In this document: positions 1 to 5,381 of the stretch, one piece after another
Position numbering within the stretch: position 1 is the stretch's first letter
Layout: every line of letters starts with the position of its first letter
The notes under the pieces: model-generated
Told to the model about the DNA's origin: nothing
Seen by the model: the letters and a program-made list of their open reading frames with translations, nothing else
Databases searched by the model: none
Translations under genes and position numbers: made by a program
Source: Candidatus Dormiibacterota bacterium
Lineage (GTDB): Bacteria > Chloroflexota > Dormibacteria > Aeolococcales > Aeolococcaceae
Length of the DNA: 6,683 bases
Assembly: GCA_003153215.1 (NCBI GenBank)
Contig: PLXL01000039.1
Span: 2,467 to 9,149 of the forward strand
Reading direction: 5' to 3'

Positions 1-3
1 GGC

Positions 4-1413
4 TCAGTCCCGCCGCCTGCGCCCGGCTGAGCCCGGAGTTTGCGCCTGGGAGAGCAGCTCTCGCAGCGCCGGCTCGTACACCTCGGAGAAACTGGGAAAC
101 GGATGAACGACGTCTGCCATGACCTCGAGTGGGATCTCCGCACGGATCGCCACCACCGCCTCGCCGATCCACTCGTCGGCGCGAGCGCCAATCGCCGCCG
201 CACCGAGGAGAAACCCGCGCTGCCGGTCAGCGATGAGTGTGAGATGCCCGTCCAACGCCGCGTCCGTCTGCGAGCGGGCGGTCGCTGCCAATTGAGTGGT
301 CGCGACGATCACGTCCATCCCCTTGCGCTTCGCGGACGCCGTGGTTTCGCCGACGCACGCGATCGGCGGCTCCGTGAACACGCACCGCGGCAGCGCCCGA
401 TGGTCGGCTACGGTTCGCGTGCCGTTGAGATTGGCCGCGATCACCCGTCCGTGATACGAGGCGGTGTGCGTGAAGGGTGCGACGCCGGTCACGTCGCCAC
501 CGGCCCACACATGCTCCTGGCCGCGGACGCGGCAGGTCTCGTCGATCTCGATTCCGCGCGGGCCTGGTTCGACGCCGATGCACTCCAGCCCAACGTCCGT
601 ACGGGGCTTGCGTCCCGAAGCGATGAGGACGCGATCCACCACCAGCGCGTCCCCATTGGACAGATTCAACTCGACTCCGTGGGCGGTCCGCGCCGCGGCC
701 TCGATCCGCGTGGATACCCTGACTGCGATGCCGCGCTGCTGGAAGAGGCGCGCCAATTCGTCGCCGACCGATGGCTCCTCCCGCGGCACCAGCCGGAGGG
801 CCTGTTGCACGATGGTAACGTGTGAGTCGAAACTCGCGTAGACGTCGGCGAGCTCACAGCCCACCGGTCCCCCTCCGATGATGGCCAGGCGCGCGAAGCG
901 ATCGGCGGAGCTCAGCGCCTGGTCACTCGTCCATGCGTCGATCGAGCCAAGGCCCGGGATCTCCGGAATCACGGGGGCGGAGCCCGTTGCGATGACCAGG
1001 TCAGTCCAGTCGATACTCGTACCGCCGACCGTCAGGACACCTGCGCCCGTGATGCGGCCGCCGCCGCGCAGGATGGTGACGCCGTCCTCCTGCAGGCGTG
1101 CCGCAGCGGCTCGATCATCGCGATGCTCCGCAATCACATCGCGGCGAGCGGTGGCGGCCGCATACGCAGCTCCGGCTGCAGGCGCATCGGCGCCGATACC
1201 AAGCCATCGGGCTCCGGCAGCCGCGCGACGTAGGTGGGCGGCATAGAGCATCGCCTTGCTCGGCATGCAAGAGACGTAGGGGCACTCACCACCGACACGG
1301 AGTACCTCCACGATCGCGACCGAACGTCCGGCTCTTGCGACGGCTGGAGCCACGACTTCGCCGACCGAGCCCCCACCGAGCACTACCACGTCAAAATGCC
1401 GAGAGCTCACCAC
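4..1413 (-). CDS. FAD-dependent pyridine nucleotide-disulfide oxidoreductase (dihydrolipoamide dehydrogenase/mercuric reductase-like)
   Basis: A complete 469-aa cytosolic class I flavoprotein disulfide reductase. Visible in order: an N-terminal FAD-binding beta-alpha-beta loop GGGSVGE (13-19) ending at Glu36; the redox-active pair C44-PYVS-C49 followed by MPSK, a variant of the usual GGTCxNxGCxPSK; ATGS (142-145); a second nucleotide-binding loop GGGPVGCE (180-187) for NAD(P)H; the AGGDVTG FAD motif in the C-terminal third; then the dimerisation domain. In that domain the family normally has HPxxxE, with His and Glu as the acid/base pair. Here the stretch is HPFPSFSE (437-444), so the His position five before Glu444 is Phe439. 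There is no N-terminal metal-binding domain and no C-terminal cysteine pair, so it is not a classical MerA. The physiological disulfide substrate is unknown. The start is GTG at 1413, with GGAGG at 1419-1423 spaced 5 nt; a second in-frame GTG at 1410 fits the same site. It is transcribed divergently from the small membrane-protein genes. Confidence 0.9.
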   Translation of the reverse strand: MVSSRHFDVVVLGGGSVGEVVAPAVARAGRSVAIVEVLRVGGECPYVSCMPSKAMLYAAHLRRAAAGARWLGIGADAPAAGAAYAAATARRDVIAEHRDDRAAAARLQEDGVTILRGGGRITGAGVLTVGGTSIDWTDLVIATGSAPVIPEIPGLGSIDAWTSDQALSSADRFARLAIIGGGPVGCELADVYASFDSHVTIVQQALRLVPREEPSVGDELARLFQQRGIAVRVSTRIEAAARTAHGVELNLSNGDALVVDRVLIASGRKPRTDVGLECIGVEPGPRGIEIDETCRVRGQEHVWAGGDVTGVAPFTHTASYHGRVIAANLNGTRTVADHRALPRCVFTEPPIACVGETTASAKRKGMDVIVATTQLAATARSQTDAALDGHLTLIADRQRGFLLGAAAIGARADEWIGEAVVAIRAEIPLEVMADVVHPFPSFSEVYEPALRELLSQAQTPGSAGRRRRD

Positions 1414-1418
1414 TTGAT

Positions 1419-1423
1419 CCTCC
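1419..1423 (-). promoter_or_regulatory. Shine-Dalgarno site of the oxidoreductase
   Basis: On the minus strand GGAGG lies 5 nt before the GTG at 1413 and 8 nt before the GTG at 1410. It supports this start region but cannot choose between the two codons. It is the only strong ribosome-binding site in the window; the other genes appear leaderless or coupled. Confidence 0.65.
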
Positions 1424-1528
1424 GAAGCGCGGCTGTCTGATTCCGATCGACGGAGCAGGGGTCATGGCAACCCATCGGCGGTTGCGGCGATCTTTGCAGC
1501 CACGGCGGTAGGCTGCGGGCTCAGCGGT

Positions 1529-1544
1529 GCTCGCTGTCGCGAGC
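1529..1544. repeat. Inverted repeat upstream of the 51-aa membrane protein
   Basis: A perfect inverted repeat, GCTCGC-tgtc-GCGAGC, has 6-bp arms and a 4-nt loop. It lies 25 bp before the ATG at 1570 and just after a possible -10 (TAGGCT, 1509-1514). It could be a 5'-UTR hairpin or an operator for the small gene. It has no T-run, so it is not a classical terminator. Short G/C palindromes are common at this base composition. Confidence 0.3.
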
Positions 1545-1569
1545 GATCCGCATCACGAAAGCGGTGAGC

Positions 1570-1725
1570 ATGGCCTTTCTCGGCATCGTCCTTCTGATCA
1601 TCGGCCTGGTCGCAGGTATCCCTGCCCTCTTGACCATAGGGATCATCCTGCTGGTGGTTGGGCTGGCTCTGGAACTCCTGGGGGCCGCCGGGCACGCAGT
1701 GGGCGGTCGGCGCCACTACTACTGA
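1570..1725 (+). CDS. Small two-helix membrane protein, DUF6131-like (51 aa)
   Basis: A 51-codon gene starting at ATG 1570 and ending at TGA 1723-1725. The protein begins MAFLGIVLLIIGLV and contains two hydrophobic stretches (about residues 3-18 and 20-38) separated by a Pro at 18. It ends in the short polar tail GGRRHYY. This layout of a tiny protein almost entirely membrane-embedded, with a terminal G-G-R-R-H-Y-aromatic motif, matches from memory the DUF6131 proteins frequent in actinobacteria. Their function is unknown to me. The purine-rich GGTGAG three to four bases before the ATG is a weak ribosome-binding site. A possible -10, TAGGCT, lies at 1509-1514. The gene is divergent from the oxidoreductase, with a 156-bp gap. 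Residue pattern and codon structure support translation; the family name is recognition, not a search. Confidence 0.75.
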   Translation: MAFLGIVLLIIGLVAGIPALLTIGIILLVVGLALELLGAAGHAVGGRRHYY

Positions 1726-1770
1726 GGCATCGACCCGAGTCCACACCCTACCTCTTCAGGGAAGACTTGC

Positions 1771-1789
1771 CGGGTGACAAGCGGGTGAC
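1771..1789 (+). repeat. Two direct copies of CGGGTGAC, 11 bp apart
   Basis: CGGGTGAC occurs at 1771-1778 and 1782-1789, spaced 11 bp start to start, close to one helical turn. A looser GTGAC follows at 1801-1805. Two half-sites on the same face of the helix upstream of a promoter could bind a regulator. No binding protein can be named. Confidence 0.3.
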
Positions 1790-1827
1790 CTGAGGTGGCC
1801 GTGACGAAGAGGTGGAGAGTGCTAGTG

Positions 1828-1841
1828 CCCGCCCGGGCGGG
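1828..1841. promoter_or_regulatory. 14-bp perfect palindrome abutting a -35 element
   Basis: CCCGCCCGGGCGGG is its own reverse complement and ends directly at the -35 hexamer TTGACC (1842-1847). Its position suggests an operator for the promoter that follows. No T-tract follows it, so termination of the upstream gene is less likely. A pure G/C palindrome of this length may also arise by chance here. Confidence 0.35.
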
Positions 1842-1870
1842 TTGACCGTCGAACCCCCAGCCGTTAGTCT
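1842..1870 (+). promoter_or_regulatory. Sigma70-type promoter for the 30-aa membrane protein
   Basis: The -35 is TTGACC (1842-1847), the spacer is exactly 17 bp, and the -10 is TAGTCT (1865-1870), which fits TANNNT. The expected start of transcription, about 7-8 bases after the -10, falls on the ATG at 1878, so the mRNA would be leaderless. This is the best-formed -35/-10 pair in the window. Confidence 0.55.
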
Positions 1871-1877
1871 CGTGAGC

Positions 1878-1970
1878 ATGAGCAGAGTGCGTGGACTACT
1901 GATTGCCGTCGTGGCCGGGGCTCTGCTTGTCGTCTTTCGCCGTCGCCGTCGTCGCACCAAGCCCAGCTAA
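1878..1970 (+). CDS. Putative single-pass mini membrane protein with Arg-rich tail (30 aa)
   Basis: A short reading frame, ATG 1878 to TAA 1968-1970. It encodes MSRVRG, a hydrophobic helix of about 14 residues (LLIAVVAGALLVVF, 7-20), six consecutive arginines (21-26) and TKPS. A GTG six bases upstream is in frame. The positive cluster after the helix predicts N-out/C-in topology. Support for a real gene is the well-placed promoter just upstream, the helix-plus-basic-anchor design and a clean stop before the next gene's promoter. I recognise no family. It might be a membrane-anchored regulatory peptide, but no function can be assigned. Poly-Arg from CGY codons also arises easily in GC-rich DNA, which lowers confidence. 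Confidence 0.45.
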   Translation: MSRVRGLLIAVVAGALLVVFRRRRRRTKPS

Positions 1971-2083
1971 CGTGATCAAGCGGCTCACGGCCCGGCCGAC
2001 CCCCAAGGTCGCGGGTGTCGGCATTCATTGGCACGCCTGGAACGATCCCCACTGCCGCCGCGAACGAGAAGGGCTCGCGCACG

Positions 2084-2089
2084 TACAAT
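2084..2089 (+). promoter_or_regulatory. -10 element of the uracil-DNA glycosylase/RNase J unit
   Basis: TACAAT (2084-2089) is the best -10 hexamer in the window. It sits 8 bases before the ATG at 2098, so the transcript should begin at or next to the start codon. No recognisable -35 stands 16-18 bp upstream, and no Shine-Dalgarno precedes the ATG. Both fit a leaderless mRNA. This element decides the glycosylase start. Confidence 0.55.
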
Positions 2090-2097
2090 CCCGAACG

Positions 2098-2898
2098 ATG
2101 CAGAGTGGCGCCGCGGATGCCCTGGCCGTCGTCCACGAATACATCCTCGTCTGCACCGACTGCCCGCTCCACCTCAAGCGCATCCAGGCCGTCCCCGGGT
2201 CCGGGCCGGCCGGCGCCAGGATCATGGCGGTGGGGGAGGGACCCGGGGAGACCGAGGACCGGGTCGGGCGCCCTTTCGTGGGCGCGGCGGGAAACGTCCT
2301 GACCAAGCTTCTGGAGAGCATCGGCCTGCGCCGCGACGACATCTACATCACCAACGTGGTGAAGTGCCGGCCGCCGGGCAACCGCGACCCCGAGCCGGCC
2401 GAGATGGAGGCCTGCTCCCACTTCCTGGACGCCCAGATCGAGATCATTCGCCCCGACGTGATCCTCATCCTGGGTCGCCATGCCCTCGCCCGGCTCCTCC
2501 CCGGGGCGGGCGGCATCAGCGGGCTCCACGGCCGCAAGGTGGTTCGCGGCGATCGCCTCTACGTCCCCCTGTACCACCCCGCGGCCGCCCTCTACCAGGG
2601 CTCATTAATGCGGACACTTGAGGACGACATGCTCAAGGTGCGCGGTTACCTGGACGAGGCGGAGGCCCGCCGGCGGCAGCCGGTACAGGCCGCCCCGCCG
2701 GTAGCACACGCTCAAGCTGGCGCCACCAAAAGCCACTCGCCTGCCCCGCCATCCGCCTCCCCTGCGCACGCCGAACCGCTCCTGAGCCTGGTCGCTCCCG
2801 AGCCCGGCGAGCCGGTCCTGCGACTCGGGTCCCCCGGCGCGACCGAGCCCCCCACGCCGCCCGAGCCGCCTTCCCGCGACCAGCTCAGCCTGTTTTGA
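2098..2898 (+). CDS. Family 4 (4Fe-4S) uracil-DNA glycosylase with clamp-binding C-terminal tail
   Basis: Removes uracil from DNA to start base-excision repair. With the ATG at 2098 the protein has 266 aa. The catalytic core (about 1-185) shows the family 4 signatures. These are cysteines C19, C22, C90 and C106 for a 4Fe-4S cluster; the motif GEGPGETEDRVGRPFVG (46-62), including the Glu before DRVGRPF; TNVVKCRPPGNR (85-96); and the uracil-pocket motif HPAAAL (160-165). The remaining roughly 78 residues are a low-complexity Pro/Ala/Ser/Glu-rich tail, probably disordered, ending exactly in QLSLF (262-266). QL[SD]LF is the consensus peptide that docks into the hydrophobic cleft of the bacterial DNA polymerase beta sliding clamp. 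The open frame continues upstream, but it has no promoter or family support there. The TACAAT at 2084 places the transcript start at this ATG. Its stop overlaps the RNase J start by 4 bp. Core function is very secure; the clamp motif is by pattern. Confidence 0.95.
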   Translation: MQSGAADALAVVHEYILVCTDCPLHLKRIQAVPGSGPAGARIMAVGEGPGETEDRVGRPFVGAAGNVLTKLLESIGLRRDDIYITNVVKCRPPGNRDPEPAEMEACSHFLDAQIEIIRPDVILILGRHALARLLPGAGGISGLHGRKVVRGDRLYVPLYHPAAALYQGSLMRTLEDDMLKVRGYLDEAEARRRQPVQAAPPVAHAQAGATKSHSPAPPSASPAHAEPLLSLVAPEPGEPVLRLGSPGATEPPTPPEPPSRDQLSLF

Positions 2899-4589
2899 CC
2901 CAGGCAACCGCTGCCGACACAGCCACGGGGACGGAGGTCTCCCGCCTGCGCCTGGTCGCCCTGGGGGGGCTCGGCGAGATCGGCCGCAACCTCCTCGCGA
3001 TCGAATGCGGCGAGGACATCGTCGTGGTCGACTCGGGCCTGATGTTCCCCGAGACCGAGATGCTCGGTGTCGACTTGGTCATCCCCGACGTGGGCTGGCT
3101 GGTCGAGCGGCGCGAGAGGGTGCGCGGCATCGTCCTGACCCACGGGCATGAGGACCACATCGGCGCCCTCCCGTACATCCTGCCCCGCCTCGACGTCCCC
3201 GTCTTCGGGACGGCCCTCACCCTCGGCATCCTGCGCAACAAGCTGCGGGAGCACCGCCTGCTCAGCAGCACCCGGCTGAACACGGTCACCCCCGGCGACA
3301 CCGTGCAGCTCGGCGGCATCGCCGTCGAGTGGATCCACACCACCCACTCGGTGCCCGACTCCTGCGCGCTCGCCCTGCACACGCCGCTCGGCGTGATCAT
3401 CCACACCGGCGACTTCAAGGTGGACCAATCCCCCGTTCACGGAGAGCCACCCGACCTCGCCCGCCTGGCCCGCCTGGGTGACGCCGGCGTCCTCCTCCTG
3501 CTCAGCGACAGCACCAACGCCGAGTTGGAGGGAATGACCCCGAGCGAGCGGTCCGTGGCCCCGGCGCTCGCCTCGCTGATCGGTGGAGCGGCGGGCCGGG
3601 TGCTGGTCGCCACCTTCGCCTCCAACATCTCGCGGCTGCAGCAGGTGGTGCAGGCCGCCGAGAACGCCGACCGGCATTGCCTCTTCATCGGGCGCTCGAT
3701 GCTCAACAACGTCAAGGTCGCCCAGGAGCTCGGTTTCCTGGAGGTCGGCCGCGGCACCGTCGTCTCCCCAAAGCAGGCGGCTCGGTTGCCGGATCGTGAG
3801 CTCTGCATCCTGTGCACCGGTGCCCAGGGCGAGCCGCTCTCCGCGCTCAGCCGCATCGCGGGCGGCGAGCACCCACTCGTCTCCTTCCATGCCGGCGACA
3901 CCGTGGTGCTGAGCGCCAATCCCATCCCCGGCAACGAGGAGGCGGTGCACCTCACCGTCAACAACCTGGACCGGTTGGGCGCCCACACCTACCGTGGCAG
4001 CGCGCACGGCCTCCACGCCTCCGGCCACGCCGCGCGCGAGGAGCTGCGCCTCCTGCTCACCCTCTGCCGGCCTCGATACTTCATGCCGGTGCACGGCGAG
4101 TACCGGCATCTCGCCGCGCACCGCGAGCTGGCGATCGCCTCGGGCGTGCTCCCCGAGAACGTCGCCGCCGTCGACAACGGAAAGGTGGTCGAGATCGACG
4201 GCGAGGGCCTCCGCGTGCTGGAGCGCCGCGTGCCCGCCGGCTACGTCTACGTCGACGGCCTCAGTCTGGAGGACGCCACCGACGTCGTTTTCCGCGACCG
4301 CCGCCAGCTCGCCGAGGACGGCCTGATCATCGTCCACCTCGCCGTCGAGCGTTCCACCGGCGCCATCGTGGCCGGTCCCGAGCTGATCGCCCGCGGCTTC
4401 ATCGAGGACGCCGACAGCGCCGCACTCTTCGAGGAGGCGCAGATCCGGGTACGCCAGACCCTCGAGCACCTCGCCCCCGACGCCGGGTGGGCGGTCTGGA
4501 AGGCGGCGGTGCACGAGGCCCTCAGCCGCTTCCTCTTCAAGCGGACCAATCGCCGGCCGCTGATCCTCCCCCTGGTCACCGAGGTCTGA
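2895..4589 (+). CDS. rnj: Ribonuclease J (metallo-beta-lactamase/beta-CASP exo- and endoribonuclease)
   Basis: RNase J, a zinc-dependent cytosolic enzyme for mRNA turnover and rRNA maturation that combines 5'-3' exonuclease and endonuclease activity. The 564-aa product has the full family length. Seen in order: GGLGEIGRN (24-32); the metal-binding HGHEDH (83-88); HSVPDS with His151; TGDFK with Asp173; the beta-CASP motif DSTNAE near 205; the late conserved HASGHA and the PVHGEYRHL motif near 400; then a C-terminal domain ending RRPLILPLVTEV. All catalytic motifs are intact. The start is TTG at 2895, overlapping the glycosylase stop (TTGA). No ATG or GTG lies between it and the first conserved strand. 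There is no clear ribosome-binding site, so translation is likely coupled to the glycosylase and transcribed from its promoter. Many actinobacteria have dapA next to rnj; that neighbour is absent here. Confidence 0.96.
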   Translation: MTQATAADTATGTEVSRLRLVALGGLGEIGRNLLAIECGEDIVVVDSGLMFPETEMLGVDLVIPDVGWLVERRERVRGIVLTHGHEDHIGALPYILPRLDVPVFGTALTLGILRNKLREHRLLSSTRLNTVTPGDTVQLGGIAVEWIHTTHSVPDSCALALHTPLGVIIHTGDFKVDQSPVHGEPPDLARLARLGDAGVLLLLSDSTNAELEGMTPSERSVAPALASLIGGAAGRVLVATFASNISRLQQVVQAAENADRHCLFIGRSMLNNVKVAQELGFLEVGRGTVVSPKQAARLPDRELCILCTGAQGEPLSALSRIAGGEHPLVSFHAGDTVVLSANPIPGNEEAVHLTVNNLDRLGAHTYRGSAHGLHASGHAAREELRLLLTLCRPRYFMPVHGEYRHLAAHRELAIASGVLPENVAAVDNGKVVEIDGEGLRVLERRVPAGYVYVDGLSLEDATDVVFRDRRQLAEDGLIIVHLAVERSTGAIVAGPELIARGFIEDADSAALFEEAQIRVRQTLEHLAPDAGWAVWKAAVHEALSRFLFKRTNRRPLILPLVTEV

Positions 4590-4716
4590 CCCCCGGGTTC
4601 ACCGCAATCTGATCCCCTGGATGCCGGACCCGGCGGTGGTTGCGGCCACGACCGGGCTGGCGTCGATCCTGCGCGAAGCTGTCATCGCCCCCGGCGACAC
4701 GTGAACCCAACATCGG
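4590..4716. other. Convergent intergenic spacer without visible terminator
   Basis: This 127-bp gap lies between the ends of rnj and the HIT gene. I looked for a G/C hairpin followed by a T-run on either strand and found none. A 27-codon frame (4621-4704) has no support. Termination here may be factor-dependent. Confidence 0.5.
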
Positions 4717-5187
4717 CTATCGGCGGTCGGGCGACTCCATGGCGGCCAAGAGACTTCGCGCTGTCTCCGCCGCAACTTCGACTTCTCGCACGTCGGGCGG
4801 CGTGTCAGCGGCGAACATCGCAGCCTGAAGGTCCGGCCCGTAGACTCCGTATTCGGCCATCTGCTGCTTCGTCACGGGCTGGATCACGTAATGGATATGC
4901 ACCGGGACAGCGCCCGAATGGGACCACAGGCAGTTGTATACCTGGTCGGCCTCCACCAGCTGGCTCGCCACATAGGATGTAGTGCGAAGCAGCGGCCCCA
5001 GCTGCTCGGCCTCTTCTTCGGTGAGCTCGCCAACGGCGGTCACGTGGCGCTCCGGCTTGACGATCAGCGTCCCCGCGCCGAGAGGGCCGACGCAGTGCTC
5101 AACGACCCAGCCGCCGGACCGATGGATCAGGCCACCGGGCAGTGGCTGACGTCCGTGCGTGAGATCACAGGCGAAGCAGGTATCCAC
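4717..5187 (-). CDS. HIT-superfamily nucleotide-binding protein with variant triad
   Basis: A 156-aa protein of the histidine triad superfamily, whose members hydrolyse or transfer nucleotide phosphates (for example dinucleoside polyphosphates or AMP conjugates). Seen: an N-terminal CFAC (4-7), a pattern that binds zinc in several HIT branches; the core strands GPLGAGTLIVKPERHV (34-49); an Asn and Trp (NCLWSHSGAVP, 85-95); and the active-site strand VHIHYVIQP (96-104). The canonical triad is H-x-H-x-H. Here the first two histidines, His97 and His99 (the nucleophile position), are kept and the third is Val101. I chose GTG at 5187 rather than the ATG at 5253. The extra 22 residues would come from a 9-bp tandem repeat and would place the promoter inside the gene, whereas GATACT lies 6 bases before this GTG. 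The C-terminal 40 residues are acidic and helical. It is convergent with rnj. Substrate is unknown. Confidence 0.88.
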   Translation of the reverse strand: MDTCFACDLTHGRQPLPGGLIHRSGGWVVEHCVGPLGAGTLIVKPERHVTAVGELTEEEAEQLGPLLRTTSYVASQLVEADQVYNCLWSHSGAVPVHIHYVIQPVTKQQMAEYGVYGPDLQAAMFAADTPPDVREVEVAAETARSLLAAMESPDRR

Positions 5188-5193
5188 GCGCGC

Positions 5194-5202
5194 AGTATCG
5201 CA
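5194..5202 (-). promoter_or_regulatory. Extended -10 promoter of the HIT gene
   Basis: On the minus strand TGC-GATACT forms an extended -10 (TGn plus hexamer) ending 6 bases before the GTG at 5187. This placement predicts a leaderless GTG-initiated mRNA and decides the start of the HIT protein. No good -35 is visible, which an extended -10 can tolerate. Confidence 0.5.
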
Positions 5203-5220
5203 GGCGGCGAGTGTGTTCTT

Positions 5221-5247
5221 GGTCTCCCTGGTCTCCTTCGTCTCCCT
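5221..5247 (+). repeat. Three 9-bp tandem repeats (GGTCTCCCT type)
   Basis: GGTCTCCCT, GGTCTCCTT and CGTCTCCCT follow one another without gaps. The tract is pyrimidine-rich on the plus strand. It lies 20-50 bp upstream of the HIT promoter in the divergent spacer. It creates an artificial E-T-K/E-T-R repeat if the HIT frame is extended upstream, which argues against that longer start. It could vary in copy number by slippage. Confidence 0.6.
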
Positions 5248-5275
5248 GCCCATCCTTGCCGCCCCGCTGTTTCTG

Positions 5276-5288
5276 CTGGCTCAGCCAG
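5276..5288. repeat. Short inverted repeat CTGGC-tca-GCCAG
   Basis: A perfect 5-bp-arm inverted repeat sits 8 bp before the larger hairpin at 5296. It is within the divergent HIT/methyltransferase spacer. It may be an operator half or chance; nothing further can be said. Confidence 0.25.
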
Positions 5289-5295
5289 TTAGAGA

Positions 5296-5318
5296 GGAGA
5301 TTCCTCACAAGGATCTCC
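5296..5318. repeat. Strong hairpin or operator-like inverted repeat
   Basis: GGAGAT and CCT (5296-5305, with one bulged T at 5302) pair with AGG and ATCTCC (5310-5318) around a CACA loop, giving nine base pairs. It lies 44 bp upstream of the methyltransferase -10 candidate and about 100 bp upstream of the HIT promoter, so it is outside both predicted transcripts. That makes a DNA operator more likely than an RNA structure. No T-run follows. Confidence 0.4.
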
Positions 5319-5361
5319 ACCCCCGTGACGCCGCCCTCCGCGCTGAGGATTTTGCTCGGGT

Positions 5362-5367
5362 TATGCT
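5362..5367 (+). promoter_or_regulatory. Candidate -10 of the methyltransferase gene
   Basis: TATGCT (TANNNT type) ends 14 bases before the ATG at 5382. Transcription would begin near 5374, giving a leader of only about 8 nt with no Shine-Dalgarno. No -35 match is seen at the right distance, so support is moderate. Confidence 0.35.
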
Positions 5368-5381
5368 TCCCCGTTGCCGAG

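Noticed and set aside
40..825. A 261-codon plus-strand frame opposite the oxidoreductase
   Set aside because: It is Arg-rich and without recognisable motifs, and mirrors a clear flavoenzyme on the minus strand.
4..1413. Mercuric reductase (merA)
   Set aside because: No N-terminal heavy-metal domain, no C-terminal vicinal cysteines and no mer neighbours.
1753..1765. TCTTC-agg-GAAGA hairpin after the 51-aa gene
   Set aside because: Only five A/T-rich pairs with no T-run, too weak for a terminator.
1903..2097. Upstream extension of the glycosylase by 65 codons
   Set aside because: It covers the small membrane-protein gene and the TACAAT promoter. Family 4 glycosylases begin shortly before the first cysteine pair, as with the ATG at 2098.
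2712..4514. A 600-codon open frame on the minus strand antisense to the glycosylase tail and RNase J
   Set aside because: Its composition (rich in G, A, E, D, H, V, no domain) is that expected from the reverse complement of a GC-rich gene. RNase J on the other strand has every family motif.
4621..4704. A 27-codon frame between rnj and the HIT gene
   Set aside because: No Shine-Dalgarno, no good promoter, no hydrophobic or other pattern. Too little to call a gene.
5188..5253. Longer HIT start at the ATG at 5253
   Set aside because: The extra 22 residues are encoded by the tandem repeat, and the extended -10 lies inside them. The GTG at 5187 fits family length and promoter spacing.
5211..5381. 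Upstream extension of the methyltransferase by 57 codons, which looks like a signal peptide
   Set aside because: The hydrophobic residues come from the pyrimidine-rich 9-bp repeat tract, and the extension crosses inverted repeats and the TATGCT promoter.
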